Positions 1-5,249 of a stretch of 9,139 nt of DNA are shown in pieces. Each line of letters opens with the position of its first letter. Positions within the stretch are counted from its first letter, which is position 1. Source of the DNA: JAZNQN01 sp045590195 (GTDB lineage: Bacteria; Bacillota; Clostridia; UMGS1883; UMGS1540); the NCBI GenBank assembly GCA_045590195.1, contig JAZNQN010000067.1, positions 1-9,139 of the forward strand, read 5' to 3'. The position numbers and the translations under genes are program-made. The notes below the pieces were generated by a model, which searched no databases, was not told the origin of the DNA, and worked only from the letters and a program-made list of their open reading frames with translations.

Positions 1-1
1 G

Positions 2-199
2 AAATATACCGCAAGGCAGATTGAAAGAATTGCCAAAGCTCCGGTTGATATAGATTTTTGGGAGCGGAAATACCCGGGGTGGACACTTATAAGCTGCGAT
101 GATGCATATCAGGTAGAGTATAACGAATTTACGGGATGGAGCATTTACTTGAAATTGCGCAGGAAAAAGCAAGGGACCAAAGGCAAAAGTGTAAATTGA
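2..199 (+). CDS. 3' end of an unrecognised phage gene (5' end outside window)
   Basis: An open frame enters from the left edge and stops at TGA 197-199, leaving 65 visible residues. I do not recognise the family. The visible part has an aromatic and acidic stretch (DFWERKYPGW) followed by a short segment ending in a strongly basic tail (LKLRRKKQGTKGK). That tail could bind nucleic acid or simply be a charged C-terminus; this is inference only. The tail is duplicated about 200 bases downstream (306-401), with mostly synonymous differences. This argues that the reading frame is genuinely translated. It lies upstream of small genes and the terminase, a position where many Firmicutes prophages carry late regulators or small recombination proteins, but nothing visible assigns it to either. 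Confidence 0.6.
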   Translation, partial: KYTARQIERIAKAPVDIDFWERKYPGWTLISCDDAYQVEYNEFTGWSIYLKLRRKKQGTKGKSVN

Positions 200-200
200 A
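131..200 (+). repeat. Upstream copy of a 70-bp diverged direct repeat (gene-tail duplication)
   Basis: This segment aligns without gaps to 333-402, with long identical blocks such as CGCAGGAAAAAGCAAGG. It encodes TGWSIYLKLRRKKQG in both copies. Six codons in the shared block differ only synonymously: GGA/GGG, AGC/AGT, ATT/ATA, TTG/CTG, AAA/AAG and TTG/CTA. The repeat is therefore a protein-coding duplication and not a DNA-binding site array. Confidence 0.75.
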
Positions 201-220
201 ATTGAGTAAATTCGTGGGTA

Positions 221-258
221 CCCGACCGAAGTGGTAGCGGTAGCGTGGTTCGGTTGGG
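221..258 (+). other. Hairpin with 10-bp stem and 18-nt loop
   Basis: CCCGACCGAA (221-230) can pair with TTCGGTTGGG (249-258), giving ten pairs of which one is G-U. The 18-base loop is G-rich and contains GGTAGC twice. An AAAGGAG-like ribosome-binding sequence follows at 260-266, but no long open frame starts after it; the frame from GTG 279 ends at TAA 294-296. There is no U-run, so it is not an intrinsic terminator. It could be a remnant leader structure of the broken second gene copy. Function unknown. Confidence 0.45.
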
Positions 259-305
259 AAAAGGAGAAGTTACGGAGCGTGAAAATACCCGAATAATTTG
301 AGGGT

Positions 306-401
306 ATGAATAGCGAAGTAGACTTTGACGCTACGGGGTGGAGTATATACCTGAAGCTACGCAGGAAAAAGCAAGGTGTAAAAGGCAAAAGATTAAATTA
401 A
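306..401 (+). pseudogene. Truncated paralogue of the upstream gene's C-terminus
   Basis: ATG 306 to TAA 399-401 would give 31 residues. Residues 10-24 (TGWSIYLKLRRKKQG) are identical to the tail of the gene ending at 199. Similarity extends upstream of the ATG at DNA level: GGAGCGTGAAAATACCCG near 274-291 resembles GGAGCGGAAATACCCG near 61-76. In that frame TAA 294-296 interrupts it. The simplest reading is a second gene copy that lost its body and now carries a stop. The synonymous pattern of differences shows both tails were under protein-level selection for some time after duplication. A functional 31-residue micro-protein cannot be excluded, but the possible ribosome-binding site (GAGGG) sits only one base from the ATG, which is too close. 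Confidence 0.5.
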
Positions 402-402
402 A
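333..402 (+). repeat. Downstream copy of the 70-bp diverged direct repeat
   Basis: Partner of 131-200, offset by 202 bases. The match is best in the middle and fades after the codons for KGK, where the last residues differ (SVN versus RLN). Confidence 0.75.
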
Positions 403-431
403 TATTCTAAGAAAAAAGCAGGGAAATGTTC

Positions 432-460
432 AAGACTTACCCTGCTGTTAGTGGTACAAT
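432..460 (+). promoter_or_regulatory. Possible extended -10 promoter for the small pre-terminase genes
   Basis: TACAAT (455-460) is preceded by TGG (452-454), an extended -10 arrangement. At a 17-base spacing lies AAGACT (432-437), a weak match to TTGACA. The same layout (AAGAC, 17 bases, TGN, TANAAT) recurs at 5148-5176. Transcription would start near 467, just before the cysteine-rich gene. The candidate is compositionally plausible but unproven, because AT-rich DNA yields such matches by chance. Confidence 0.35.
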
Positions 461-470
461 AAAAATGTGT

Positions 471-683
471 ATGAGAGGAGTGGTTAAAACGTTAACTGTT
501 CAATGCCCTTTTTTTAAATTTGAGAGAGGAATGAAGCTCCATTGTGAAGGTGGGGTTGTTTGCTTTTTGACTGCTCGGCACAGATGCGAGTATTTGGAAA
601 AATACTGTGCCAACCTTGAAGGACACAAAAACTGCAGCATTGCTGACGAAGTTTATAAGGAGTATGATAAAAATGACAGATGA
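471..683 (+). CDS. Small cysteine-rich phage protein, possibly metal-binding
   Basis: About 70 residues with a regular cysteine pattern. CPFFKFE opens the conserved part. A CEGG segment, a lone Cys, a Cys before a YLEKYC block and a final NC near the C-terminus follow. Such spacing suggests a small zinc-binding fold; this is inference. Small proteins with a similar pattern (CP.F....., CEGG, YC, C) sit just upstream of the small terminase in many Clostridia prophages, but I know no established function. The start is uncertain. The frame is open back to ATG 426, with ATG 465, ATG 471 and GTG 480 also in frame. The obvious ribosome-binding sequence GAGAGGAG (473-480) has no standard start codon at proper distance behind it. 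The stop TGA overlaps the start of the next gene by 11 bases, suggesting translational coupling. Confidence 0.7.
   Translation: MRGVVKTLTVQCPFFKFERGMKLHCEGGVVCFLTARHRCEYLEKYCANLEGHKNCSIADEVYKEYDKNDR
657..662 (+). promoter_or_regulatory. Ribosome-binding site that decides the start at 673
   Basis: AAGGAG ends ten bases before ATG 673 but only one base before the in-frame ATG 664, so 673 is the better start. The longer in-frame reading from ATG 607 has no such site and would lie inside the preceding gene. Confidence 0.65.
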
Positions 684-951
684 GCTAGGAAGATACAAGA
701 AAAAAGTTTTGGATGATGCAAAGGCCTATAAAAAGCTGAAAGAGGAAGCGGAAGGATACAGAGAACTTGTTGAAAGCTATAAGTCGCTTTTGGAAGCAAT
801 AATATTTAAAGTTTGCCAGGAGCAGGGCGAAATTACTATTGACCTTGACGATGTTAAAAAAATGTTTGAAAACGGAATTAATTACGAAAGTAAGCTTGAA
901 GGGCGAAAGTATAAAATAAAGCTTTTGAAAAATACGGAAAACAAAGAATAG
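673..951 (+). CDS. Small helical phage protein upstream of terminase, function unknown
   Basis: 92 residues from ATG 673. Residues 1-45 are rich in Lys, Glu and Tyr and look like one long amphipathic or coiled-coil helix. After this comes a more compact part with QGEITIDLDDVKKMFE and a basic end (YKIKLLKN). The protein has no signal peptide or membrane segment. Small helical genes of this size are common just before terS in Firmicutes phages, and I cannot assign a function. It overlaps the cysteine-rich gene by 11 bases and shares its predicted transcript. That transcript ends in a terminator whose left arm includes the last codons and the TAG stop of this gene. Confidence 0.7.
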   Translation: MTDELGRYKKKVLDDAKAYKKLKEEAEGYRELVESYKSLLEAIIFKVCQEQGEITIDLDDVKKMFENGINYESKLEGRKYKIKLLKNTENKE

Positions 952-970
952 CTAAAGCTATTCTTTTTTT
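943..970 (+). terminator. Intrinsic terminator after the small pre-terminase genes
   Basis: AAAGAATAGC (943-952) pairs perfectly with GCTATTCTTT (957-966) around a TAAA loop, and the U-run continues to 970. The stem overlaps the stop codon of the preceding gene. It separates the small-gene unit from the terminase genes, so terS needs readthrough or its own promoter. Confidence 0.85.
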
Positions 971-974
971 GTAT

Positions 975-1011
975 AAAAATATAAAAAAGCTATAAAAAAG
1001 CTATAAAAAAA
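975..1011 (+). repeat. Phased A-tracts, 11-bp tandem repeat before terS
   Basis: ATAAAAAAGCT occurs at 981-991 and 992-1002, and a third partial copy begins at 1003. A-tracts lie at 975-979, 983-988, 994-999 and 1005-1011; the last three are spaced 11 bases apart, close to one helical turn. DNA with A-tracts in this phase is expected to be intrinsically bent. The segment could also hold a weak promoter: TTGTAT (969-974), 16 bases, TATAAA (991-996). It sits directly before terS, next to a GC-rich patch (about 1018-1040). Possible roles are a terminase recognition (pac) site, an upstream promoter element, or low-complexity sequence without function. Confidence 0.55.
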
Positions 1012-1015
1012 TTGC

Positions 1016-1693
1016 TTGCGCACGTGGGCGCGGGCGCGTGAGAGGGATAAAAAAAGTGTTGTTTCGTCAAAGACTTTGGAAAAATGGGCTGATAAAATAA
1101 AAATAAGGGGGCGAGATAGATTGAGCGGAAAGGCAAGCTGGAAAAAGATAGCAACAGAATACATTACCGGGCATATATCTGTTGCAAAACTTGCTGAGAA
1201 ATACAAAATGTCGGAGGCTACTATAAGAGCCAGAAGTAAAAGTGAAAGCTGGGGAAAGAAGAGAAAAGAACACAGAGAAAATGTTATAAAGAAAACGGCT
1301 GATAAAATTGCTGAGAGTACTGCGGAAAAACTAAAAAAAGAATATGACATTGCCTGCAGTATGGGAGCGGCCCTTGAAAGGGCGCTGAGTGACGAACAAC
1401 AGTTTTTCAGGCATACGGACATATATGGCAAGGAGCATATTGGAAATGCAATTGATGCCAAGAGGTTATCTGATGCGGCAAAAGCGCTTAAAGATTTGAC
1501 GGAAATTAAAAAGCTTGCAGGTGGGCTTTTAACAGAATTTGAAGAGCGGAAGCTTAAACTTGAAGAGAAAAAAATAGCGGCATCGGGAAAAGAAAAGGAA
1601 AATGACGGCTTGGGCGGAGTTATTATAATGCCTGAAATTATAAGTGAAGAGGAAAATGAAGATGCAAAATGTGATATGGAAGCCCCAGAATAA
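1016..1693 (+). CDS. terS: Terminase small subunit
   Basis: Predicted DNA-recognition subunit of the packaging motor, 225 residues from TTG 1016. It would bind the packaging site on the phage concatemer and hand it to the large subunit. Residues about 42-79 form the recognisable part: W-K-K-I-A-T-E-Y-I-T-G, then a helix-turn-helix (SVAKLAEKYKMSEATIRARS) and ESW, the usual pattern of DUF1804/HTH-type phage small terminases. Residues 81-115 are basic and helical. The 160-190 region is a further Lys/Glu/Leu helix suited to oligomerisation. The start is weakly supported: TTG 1016 has no clear ribosome-binding site, but the next in-frame starts are TTG 1076 (also without a site) and ATG 1208, which would cut the HTH. 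The N-terminal ARARERDK also resembles the start of many small terminases. The 3' end overlaps terL by 32 bases. Identity rests on the HTH and on its place before a clear terL. Confidence 0.82.
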   Translation: MRTWARARERDKKSVVSSKTLEKWADKIKIRGRDRLSGKASWKKIATEYITGHISVAKLAEKYKMSEATIRARSKSESWGKKRKEHRENVIKKTADKIAESTAEKLKKEYDIACSMGAALERALSDEQQFFRHTDIYGKEHIGNAIDAKRLSDAAKALKDLTEIKKLAGGLLTEFEERKLKLEEKKIAASGKEKENDGLGGVIIMPEIISEEENEDAKCDMEAPE

Positions 1694-3098
1694 ACAAAAA
1701 CTTTTTATGCAGAGGGGCGAATACGAGGCACTTTACGGCGGAGCGGCAGGCGGCGGAAAAAGCGAGGCCATAATTATTGAGGCCTTAAGGCAAGTGCATA
1801 TACCATATTACAAAGCTTTGATTCTTAGAAAAACATATCCGCAGCTTGCAGAGCTTATTGACAAGAGCCTTAAATATTATCCGCAGTGCATTAAAGGAGC
1901 GAAATACAACGATACAAAGCATATATGGACTTTTCCGAGCGGAGCAAAAATTGTATTTGGAGCCATGCAGCACAGCAAAGATAAACACAAATATCAGGGG
2001 CAGGCCTACGACCTTATTATTTTTGACGAGCTGACACATTTCAGCTACGAAGAATACAACTATTTGTATTCCAGAAACAGGCCAAACGGCCCCGGAACAA
2101 GAGTTTATATAAGAGCTACTGCAAACCCCGGCGGAGTTGGGCACGGGTGGGTAAAGGAGAGGTTTATATCTCCTGCGCCGCCTATGACACCGATTGAAGA
2201 TGAAACAGAAGTTATAATGCCTGATGGGAAAATTTTAAAGCAAAAGCAAAAAAGAATATTTGTACCCTCTACAGTATTTGACAATGAAGCGCTGATGCAA
2301 AATGACCCTTCATATGTTACAAGGCTTGCGATGATGCCGGAAGCTGAAAAAAGAGCGCTTTTATACGGGGACTGGGACAGTTTTTCAGGGCAGGTATTTT
2401 TGGAGTGGCGAAATGATGTGACGCACTATGGCGACAGAGTGTGGACACATGTTATAAAGCCATTTAAGGTACCGGAGAGCTGGAGAATATACAGGGGGTT
2501 TGACTTTGGATATGCCAAGCCATTTTCGGTTGGTTGGTATGCAGTGGATAATGACAGGCGGCTTTACAGAATAAGAGAGTTTTACGGATGCACAGGCACG
2601 CCTGATGAAGGGGTTAAATACGAACCTGCTCAGATAGCGGCGAAAATAAAAGAAATTGAAAACGATGACCCGAATTTAAAAGGCAAGAAAATTTACGGAA
2701 TAGCAGACCCTTCAATATTTGATGAATCGAGAGGGGAGAGCATTGCCAGGATAATGGAGCGGGCAGGCGTGTTTTTTGATGGCGGAGATAACAGCCGAAT
2801 AGCAGGAAAGATGCAGTTTCATCACAGGCTTCGTTTTGACGATGACGGAATACCGATGTTTTACTGTTTTGAAACTTGCAAGCACTTTATAAGAACTATA
2901 CCTGCACTTGTTTATGACGAGAGAAATGTTGAGGACATTGACACAAAAACAGAAGACCATATTTACGACGAATGCAGATATGTTATGATGGAAAACCCCA
3001 TAACGCCAAAGCCGGGAAAAATTAAAACGCCAAGAGAGTATAATCCGCTTGATGATACGCCGCGATATGATACATACGGATTTTACGGAAAAATTTAA
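1662..3098 (+). CDS. terL: Terminase large subunit (ATPase and nuclease)
   Basis: DNA-packaging motor that docks on the portal, translocates DNA with ATP and cuts the concatemer. 478 residues from ATG 1662, a normal length. ATPase: Walker A GGAAGGGKS at residues 26-34, Walker B LIIFDE at 118-123 with E123 as the catalytic Glu, and coupling motif ATANPGG at 152-158. Nuclease (RNase H-like): first acidic motif GFDFGY with D281, second YGIADPS with D349, and the C-terminal DHIYDECRY with D432 and D436. All expected catalytic residues are present, so the gene looks functional. In-frame GTG 1644 and ATG 1656 also exist, but GAAGAGG (1646-1652) is spaced best for 1662. It overlaps terS by 32 bases and is followed after 13 bases by the portal start, so these genes are probably translated together. 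Confidence 0.96.
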   Translation: MQNVIWKPQNKQKLFMQRGEYEALYGGAAGGGKSEAIIIEALRQVHIPYYKALILRKTYPQLAELIDKSLKYYPQCIKGAKYNDTKHIWTFPSGAKIVFGAMQHSKDKHKYQGQAYDLIIFDELTHFSYEEYNYLYSRNRPNGPGTRVYIRATANPGGVGHGWVKERFISPAPPMTPIEDETEVIMPDGKILKQKQKRIFVPSTVFDNEALMQNDPSYVTRLAMMPEAEKRALLYGDWDSFSGQVFLEWRNDVTHYGDRVWTHVIKPFKVPESWRIYRGFDFGYAKPFSVGWYAVDNDRRLYRIREFYGCTGTPDEGVKYEPAQIAAKIKEIENDDPNLKGKKIYGIADPSIFDESRGESIARIMERAGVFFDGGDNSRIAGKMQFHHRLRFDDDGIPMFYCFETCKHFIRTIPALVYDERNVEDIDTKTEDHIYDECRYVMMENPITPKPGKIKTPREYNPLDDTPRYDTYGFYGKI

Positions 3099-3103
3099 AG
3101 GAG
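3097..3103 (+). promoter_or_regulatory. Ribosome-binding site that decides the TTG start of the portal gene
   Basis: AAAGGAG at 3097-3103 lies eight bases before TTG 3112. It overlaps the terL stop codon. The in-frame GTG 3103 overlaps the site, and the longer frame from ATG 3049 has no such site and would overlap terL. Confidence 0.7.
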
Positions 3104-3111
3104 TGATAAAA

Positions 3112-4917
3112 TTGCAGAAAAATTTTAATTTACTTGGGCACAAAATTGATATTGCGCCTATTGAAGAAAAAGAAATTTTTGAGGGAGAAAAAAAGAAGGT
3201 TATCGGGAAAAAGCAGGCAGAAGAGGCTATGGCTATACTGCAAAAATACAAGCAGGGTAAAATAAACCTTGAAAAGAGAATTGTAAACGGAGAGCAATGG
3301 TACAAATTGAGGCATTGGGAAGAAATGCGAGTTCAGAAGAAAGATGAGAAAGATACATCGCCTGAGCCTGCAAGTGCGTGGCTTTTTAATTCGATTGCGC
3401 AAAAGCACGCTGATGTTATGGACAATTTCCCCGAGGCGAATGTTCTTCCGAGAGAGGAAAGCGACGAAGGGGAAGCCAAAAAGCTTTCGGTTATATTGCC
3501 GGCAGTATTTGAGCAAACCGATTTTGAGGGAACTTATTCGGTTGCAAGCTGGGACAAATTAAAGCACGGCACAGCTTGTTACGGCATTTTTTGGAACAGC
3601 AGAAAAGACGGCGGTATTGGCGATGTTGACATAAAGGAAATTGACCTTCTTAACATTTTTTGGGAGCCCGGCATTACAGATATACAGGATAGCAGCAATT
3701 TATTTATAGTGTCGCTTAAAAATAAAGAGGCGATAGAGAAAGCATATCCGTTTTTGAAAAACAGTGGCGGCGGAGCGGGAAGCATAACAATACAGGACTA
3801 TGTTCACGATGATGCTATTGACATATCAGACAAGGTGGCAGTAATTGACTGGTATTACAAGACGGATGACGGAAAGCTTCACTACTGCAAAATATGCCAG
3901 GGCGAGGTTATATTTGCCTCTGAAAACGAGGAAGGATATGAAAACGGATGGTATGAACACGGGCAGTATCCCGTTGTTTTTGATACACTTTTCCCGGAAA
4001 AGGGAACGCCAAGCGGATTTGGATACATATCAATTTGCAAAGACCCGCAAATGTACATAGACAAGCTTTCAAAGTATATGCTGCAAAATGCATTTATAGC
4101 ATCGAAGGTAAGATATATGGTTTCGGACAGCAGCGGACTTAATGAAGATGAGTTTTGTGACCTTAGTTGTGATGTAGTACATTGCAGCGGAAACATAAGC
4201 GAAGAAAAGGCAGTTCAGATAAAGCCGCAGAGCCTTGGCGGAATTTATTACAATCTCCTGCAGTTTAAAACAGACGAGCTTAAAGAAACATCGGCGAACA
4301 GAGATTTTTCCCAAGGGTCGACAGCCAGCGGGGTTACATCGGGAGCGGCAATTGCGGCACTTCAGGAAGCAGGAAGCAAAACCAGCCGCGATATGATTTC
4401 GGCATCTTACAGAGCTTTTTCAAAAATTTGTTACATGGTTATAGAGCTTATAAGGCAATTTTACGATGAAAAGCGCAGTTTCAGAATAACCGGCGAAACA
4501 GGCGAAATGAAATATGAGCAGTTTTCAAACGAAAAAATAAGGCCTGTATCAACAGAAGGAGAAATGCAGAGAAAGCCTATATTCGACATAAAAATAAAGG
4601 CGCAGAGGAAAAATCCATTTTCGAAAATGAGCCAGAACGAGCTTGCAAAAGAGCTTTTAAATATGGGATTTTTCAATCCTCAAAATGCTGAACAGGCTTT
4701 AATGGCGGCTGAACTTATGGAGTTTGAAGGCAAAGAAAAGGTTATAGGGAAAATACAGGAAAACCAGATGATGCTTAGGCAGCTTCAACAGGCGCAGCTT
4801 CAGATACAGCAGCTGACGAAAATTGTTATGAAAATGAGGGGAGGCAATGAGGGTGTTGAAAATAGTTTATCAGAAGGACAGGAGGCGGCACCGAATGACA
4901 CTTTCGGGGCACGCTGA
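3112..4917 (+). CDS. Portal protein, P22-portal-like
   Basis: Forms the dodecameric ring at one capsid vertex through which DNA enters and leaves. 601 residues from TTG 3112. Diagnostic region about 88-160: ASAWLFNSIAQKHAD followed by MDNFPEANVLPREE and a W-D-K-L-K-H-G-T-A-C-Y-G block, the pattern of P22-type portals found with N4-gp56 capsid proteins. The middle (about 210-350) fits the wing and stem: SDKVAVIDWYYK, then a Gly/Pro-rich stretch leading to YIDKLSKYMLQNAF. A Ser/Thr/Gly/Ala-rich loop (TASGVTSGAAIAALQEAGSK) precedes the long crown helices. The last 50 residues are Gln-rich and coiled-coil (MLRQLQQAQLQIQQL), then a polar tail. The 3' end overlaps prp by 71 bases. It lacks a copy of the KLNLHLF protease tag seen in scaffold and capsid, so no Prp processing is predicted. 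Confidence 0.93.
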   Translation: MQKNFNLLGHKIDIAPIEEKEIFEGEKKKVIGKKQAEEAMAILQKYKQGKINLEKRIVNGEQWYKLRHWEEMRVQKKDEKDTSPEPASAWLFNSIAQKHADVMDNFPEANVLPREESDEGEAKKLSVILPAVFEQTDFEGTYSVASWDKLKHGTACYGIFWNSRKDGGIGDVDIKEIDLLNIFWEPGITDIQDSSNLFIVSLKNKEAIEKAYPFLKNSGGGAGSITIQDYVHDDAIDISDKVAVIDWYYKTDDGKLHYCKICQGEVIFASENEEGYENGWYEHGQYPVVFDTLFPEKGTPSGFGYISICKDPQMYIDKLSKYMLQNAFIASKVRYMVSDSSGLNEDEFCDLSCDVVHCSGNISEEKAVQIKPQSLGGIYYNLLQFKTDELKETSANRDFSQGSTASGVTSGAAIAALQEAGSKTSRDMISASYRAFSKICYMVIELIRQFYDEKRSFRITGETGEMKYEQFSNEKIRPVSTEGEMQRKPIFDIKIKAQRKNPFSKMSQNELAKELLNMGFFNPQNAEQALMAAELMEFEGKEKVIGKIQENQMMLRQLQQAQLQIQQLTKIVMKMRGGNEGVENSLSEGQEAAPNDTFGAR

Positions 4918-5158
4918 TTATGGGAAAGAGGACATTGTATGCTCTGCGGCAAGTTGCCTTTTTTATTCACTTTTAGCCGCATGCAGCAAGAAAGACCGTT
5001 ATTGTAGAGGAAAACACAACCCCGGGGACAGCGAAATTATATGCCAGAGGGGAGTGGCCTTTGATGCTTGTTTTGAAATGGCGGCAGAGGGTTTTTCGGC
5101 TTTGGCAGAAGAATATCCTGAAAATGTAAAATTTTTAAAAATCGTCAAAGACATTTAA
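4847..5158 (+). CDS. prp: Prp-family cysteine protease, predicted prohead maturation protease
   Basis: 103 residues, the usual size for Prp (about 105). The catalytic pair is visible: His22 in SGHADYG and Cys32 in DIVCSAASCL, ten residues apart. In host bacteria Prp removes the N-terminal extension of ribosomal protein L27. In some Staphylococcus phages the same enzyme cleaves scaffold and capsid protein at an L27-like sequence. Here the gene lies between portal and scaffold, where phages keep their prohead protease. The next two genes start with a matching tag (KLNLHLF), so a capsid maturation role is well supported. GAGGGGAGG (4836-4844), inside the portal gene, precedes ATG 4847. Translation would be coupled to the portal, giving low amounts relative to the head proteins downstream. 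An extended -10 promoter overlaps the end of the gene. Confidence 0.93.
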   Translation: MRVLKIVYQKDRRRHRMTLSGHADYGKEDIVCSAASCLFYSLLAACSKKDRYCRGKHNPGDSEIICQRGVAFDACFEMAAEGFSALAEEYPENVKFLKIVKDI

Positions 5159-5176
5159 ATTTTGGGTTGTTATAAT
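5148..5176 (+). promoter_or_regulatory. Extended -10 promoter for scaffold and capsid genes
   Basis: TATAAT (5171-5176) is a perfect -10 box, preceded by TGT (5168-5170) for an extended -10. AAGACA (5148-5153) stands 17 bases upstream and matches TTGACA at four of six positions. It lies in the prp-scaffold gap, the only sizeable gap in the head module before 7886, with about 70 bases of leader before the scaffold start. It would raise transcription of the high-copy head proteins. Confidence 0.6.
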
Positions 5177-5197
5177 TAAAATATAAACACTAAATTT

Positions 5198-5212
5198 GCT
5201 ACATTTGGTAGC
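5198..5212 (+). other. Small leader hairpin before the scaffold gene
   Basis: GCTAC (5198-5202) pairs with GTAGC (5208-5212) around a five-base loop, about 38 bases before the scaffold start and downstream of the predicted promoter. A second short CGCG pairing (5220-5223 with 5230-5233) follows before the AAAGGAG site. It may stabilise the mRNA 5' end, but the stems are short and may have no role. Confidence 0.3.
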
Positions 5213-5249
5213 TGACACACGCGAAAGAGCGCGGAAAGGAGAAAAGTTT

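Noticed and set aside
221..258. Hairpin considered as a tRNA remnant or attachment site because of GTGGTTCGGTTGGG
   Set aside because: No acceptor stem, anticodon arm or CCA-like end can be drawn around it, and no integrase is visible.
975..1011. A-tract repeat considered as a replication-origin iteron array
   Set aside because: The units are short, very A-rich and fewer than three, and no replication protein gene is next to them. Bent DNA or a packaging site fits the location better.
958..1461. A 167-codon open frame on the minus strand across the 5' part of terS
   Set aside because: It is the antisense of a Lys/Glu-rich helical gene, giving a Phe/Ser/Leu-rich translation. It has no ribosome-binding site and overlaps a gene supported by its HTH and position.
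3049..3114. Possible frameshift fusion of terL into the portal frame, which is open back to 3049 and has an A-rich run near the terL stop
   Set aside because: The A-run is simple low complexity, and an AAAGGAG site at correct distance from TTG 3112 explains independent initiation.
2712..3516. Overlapping minus-strand open frames of 197 and 128 codons at the terL-portal junction
   Set aside because: Antisense shadows of terL and portal; no start signals and no recognisable motifs.
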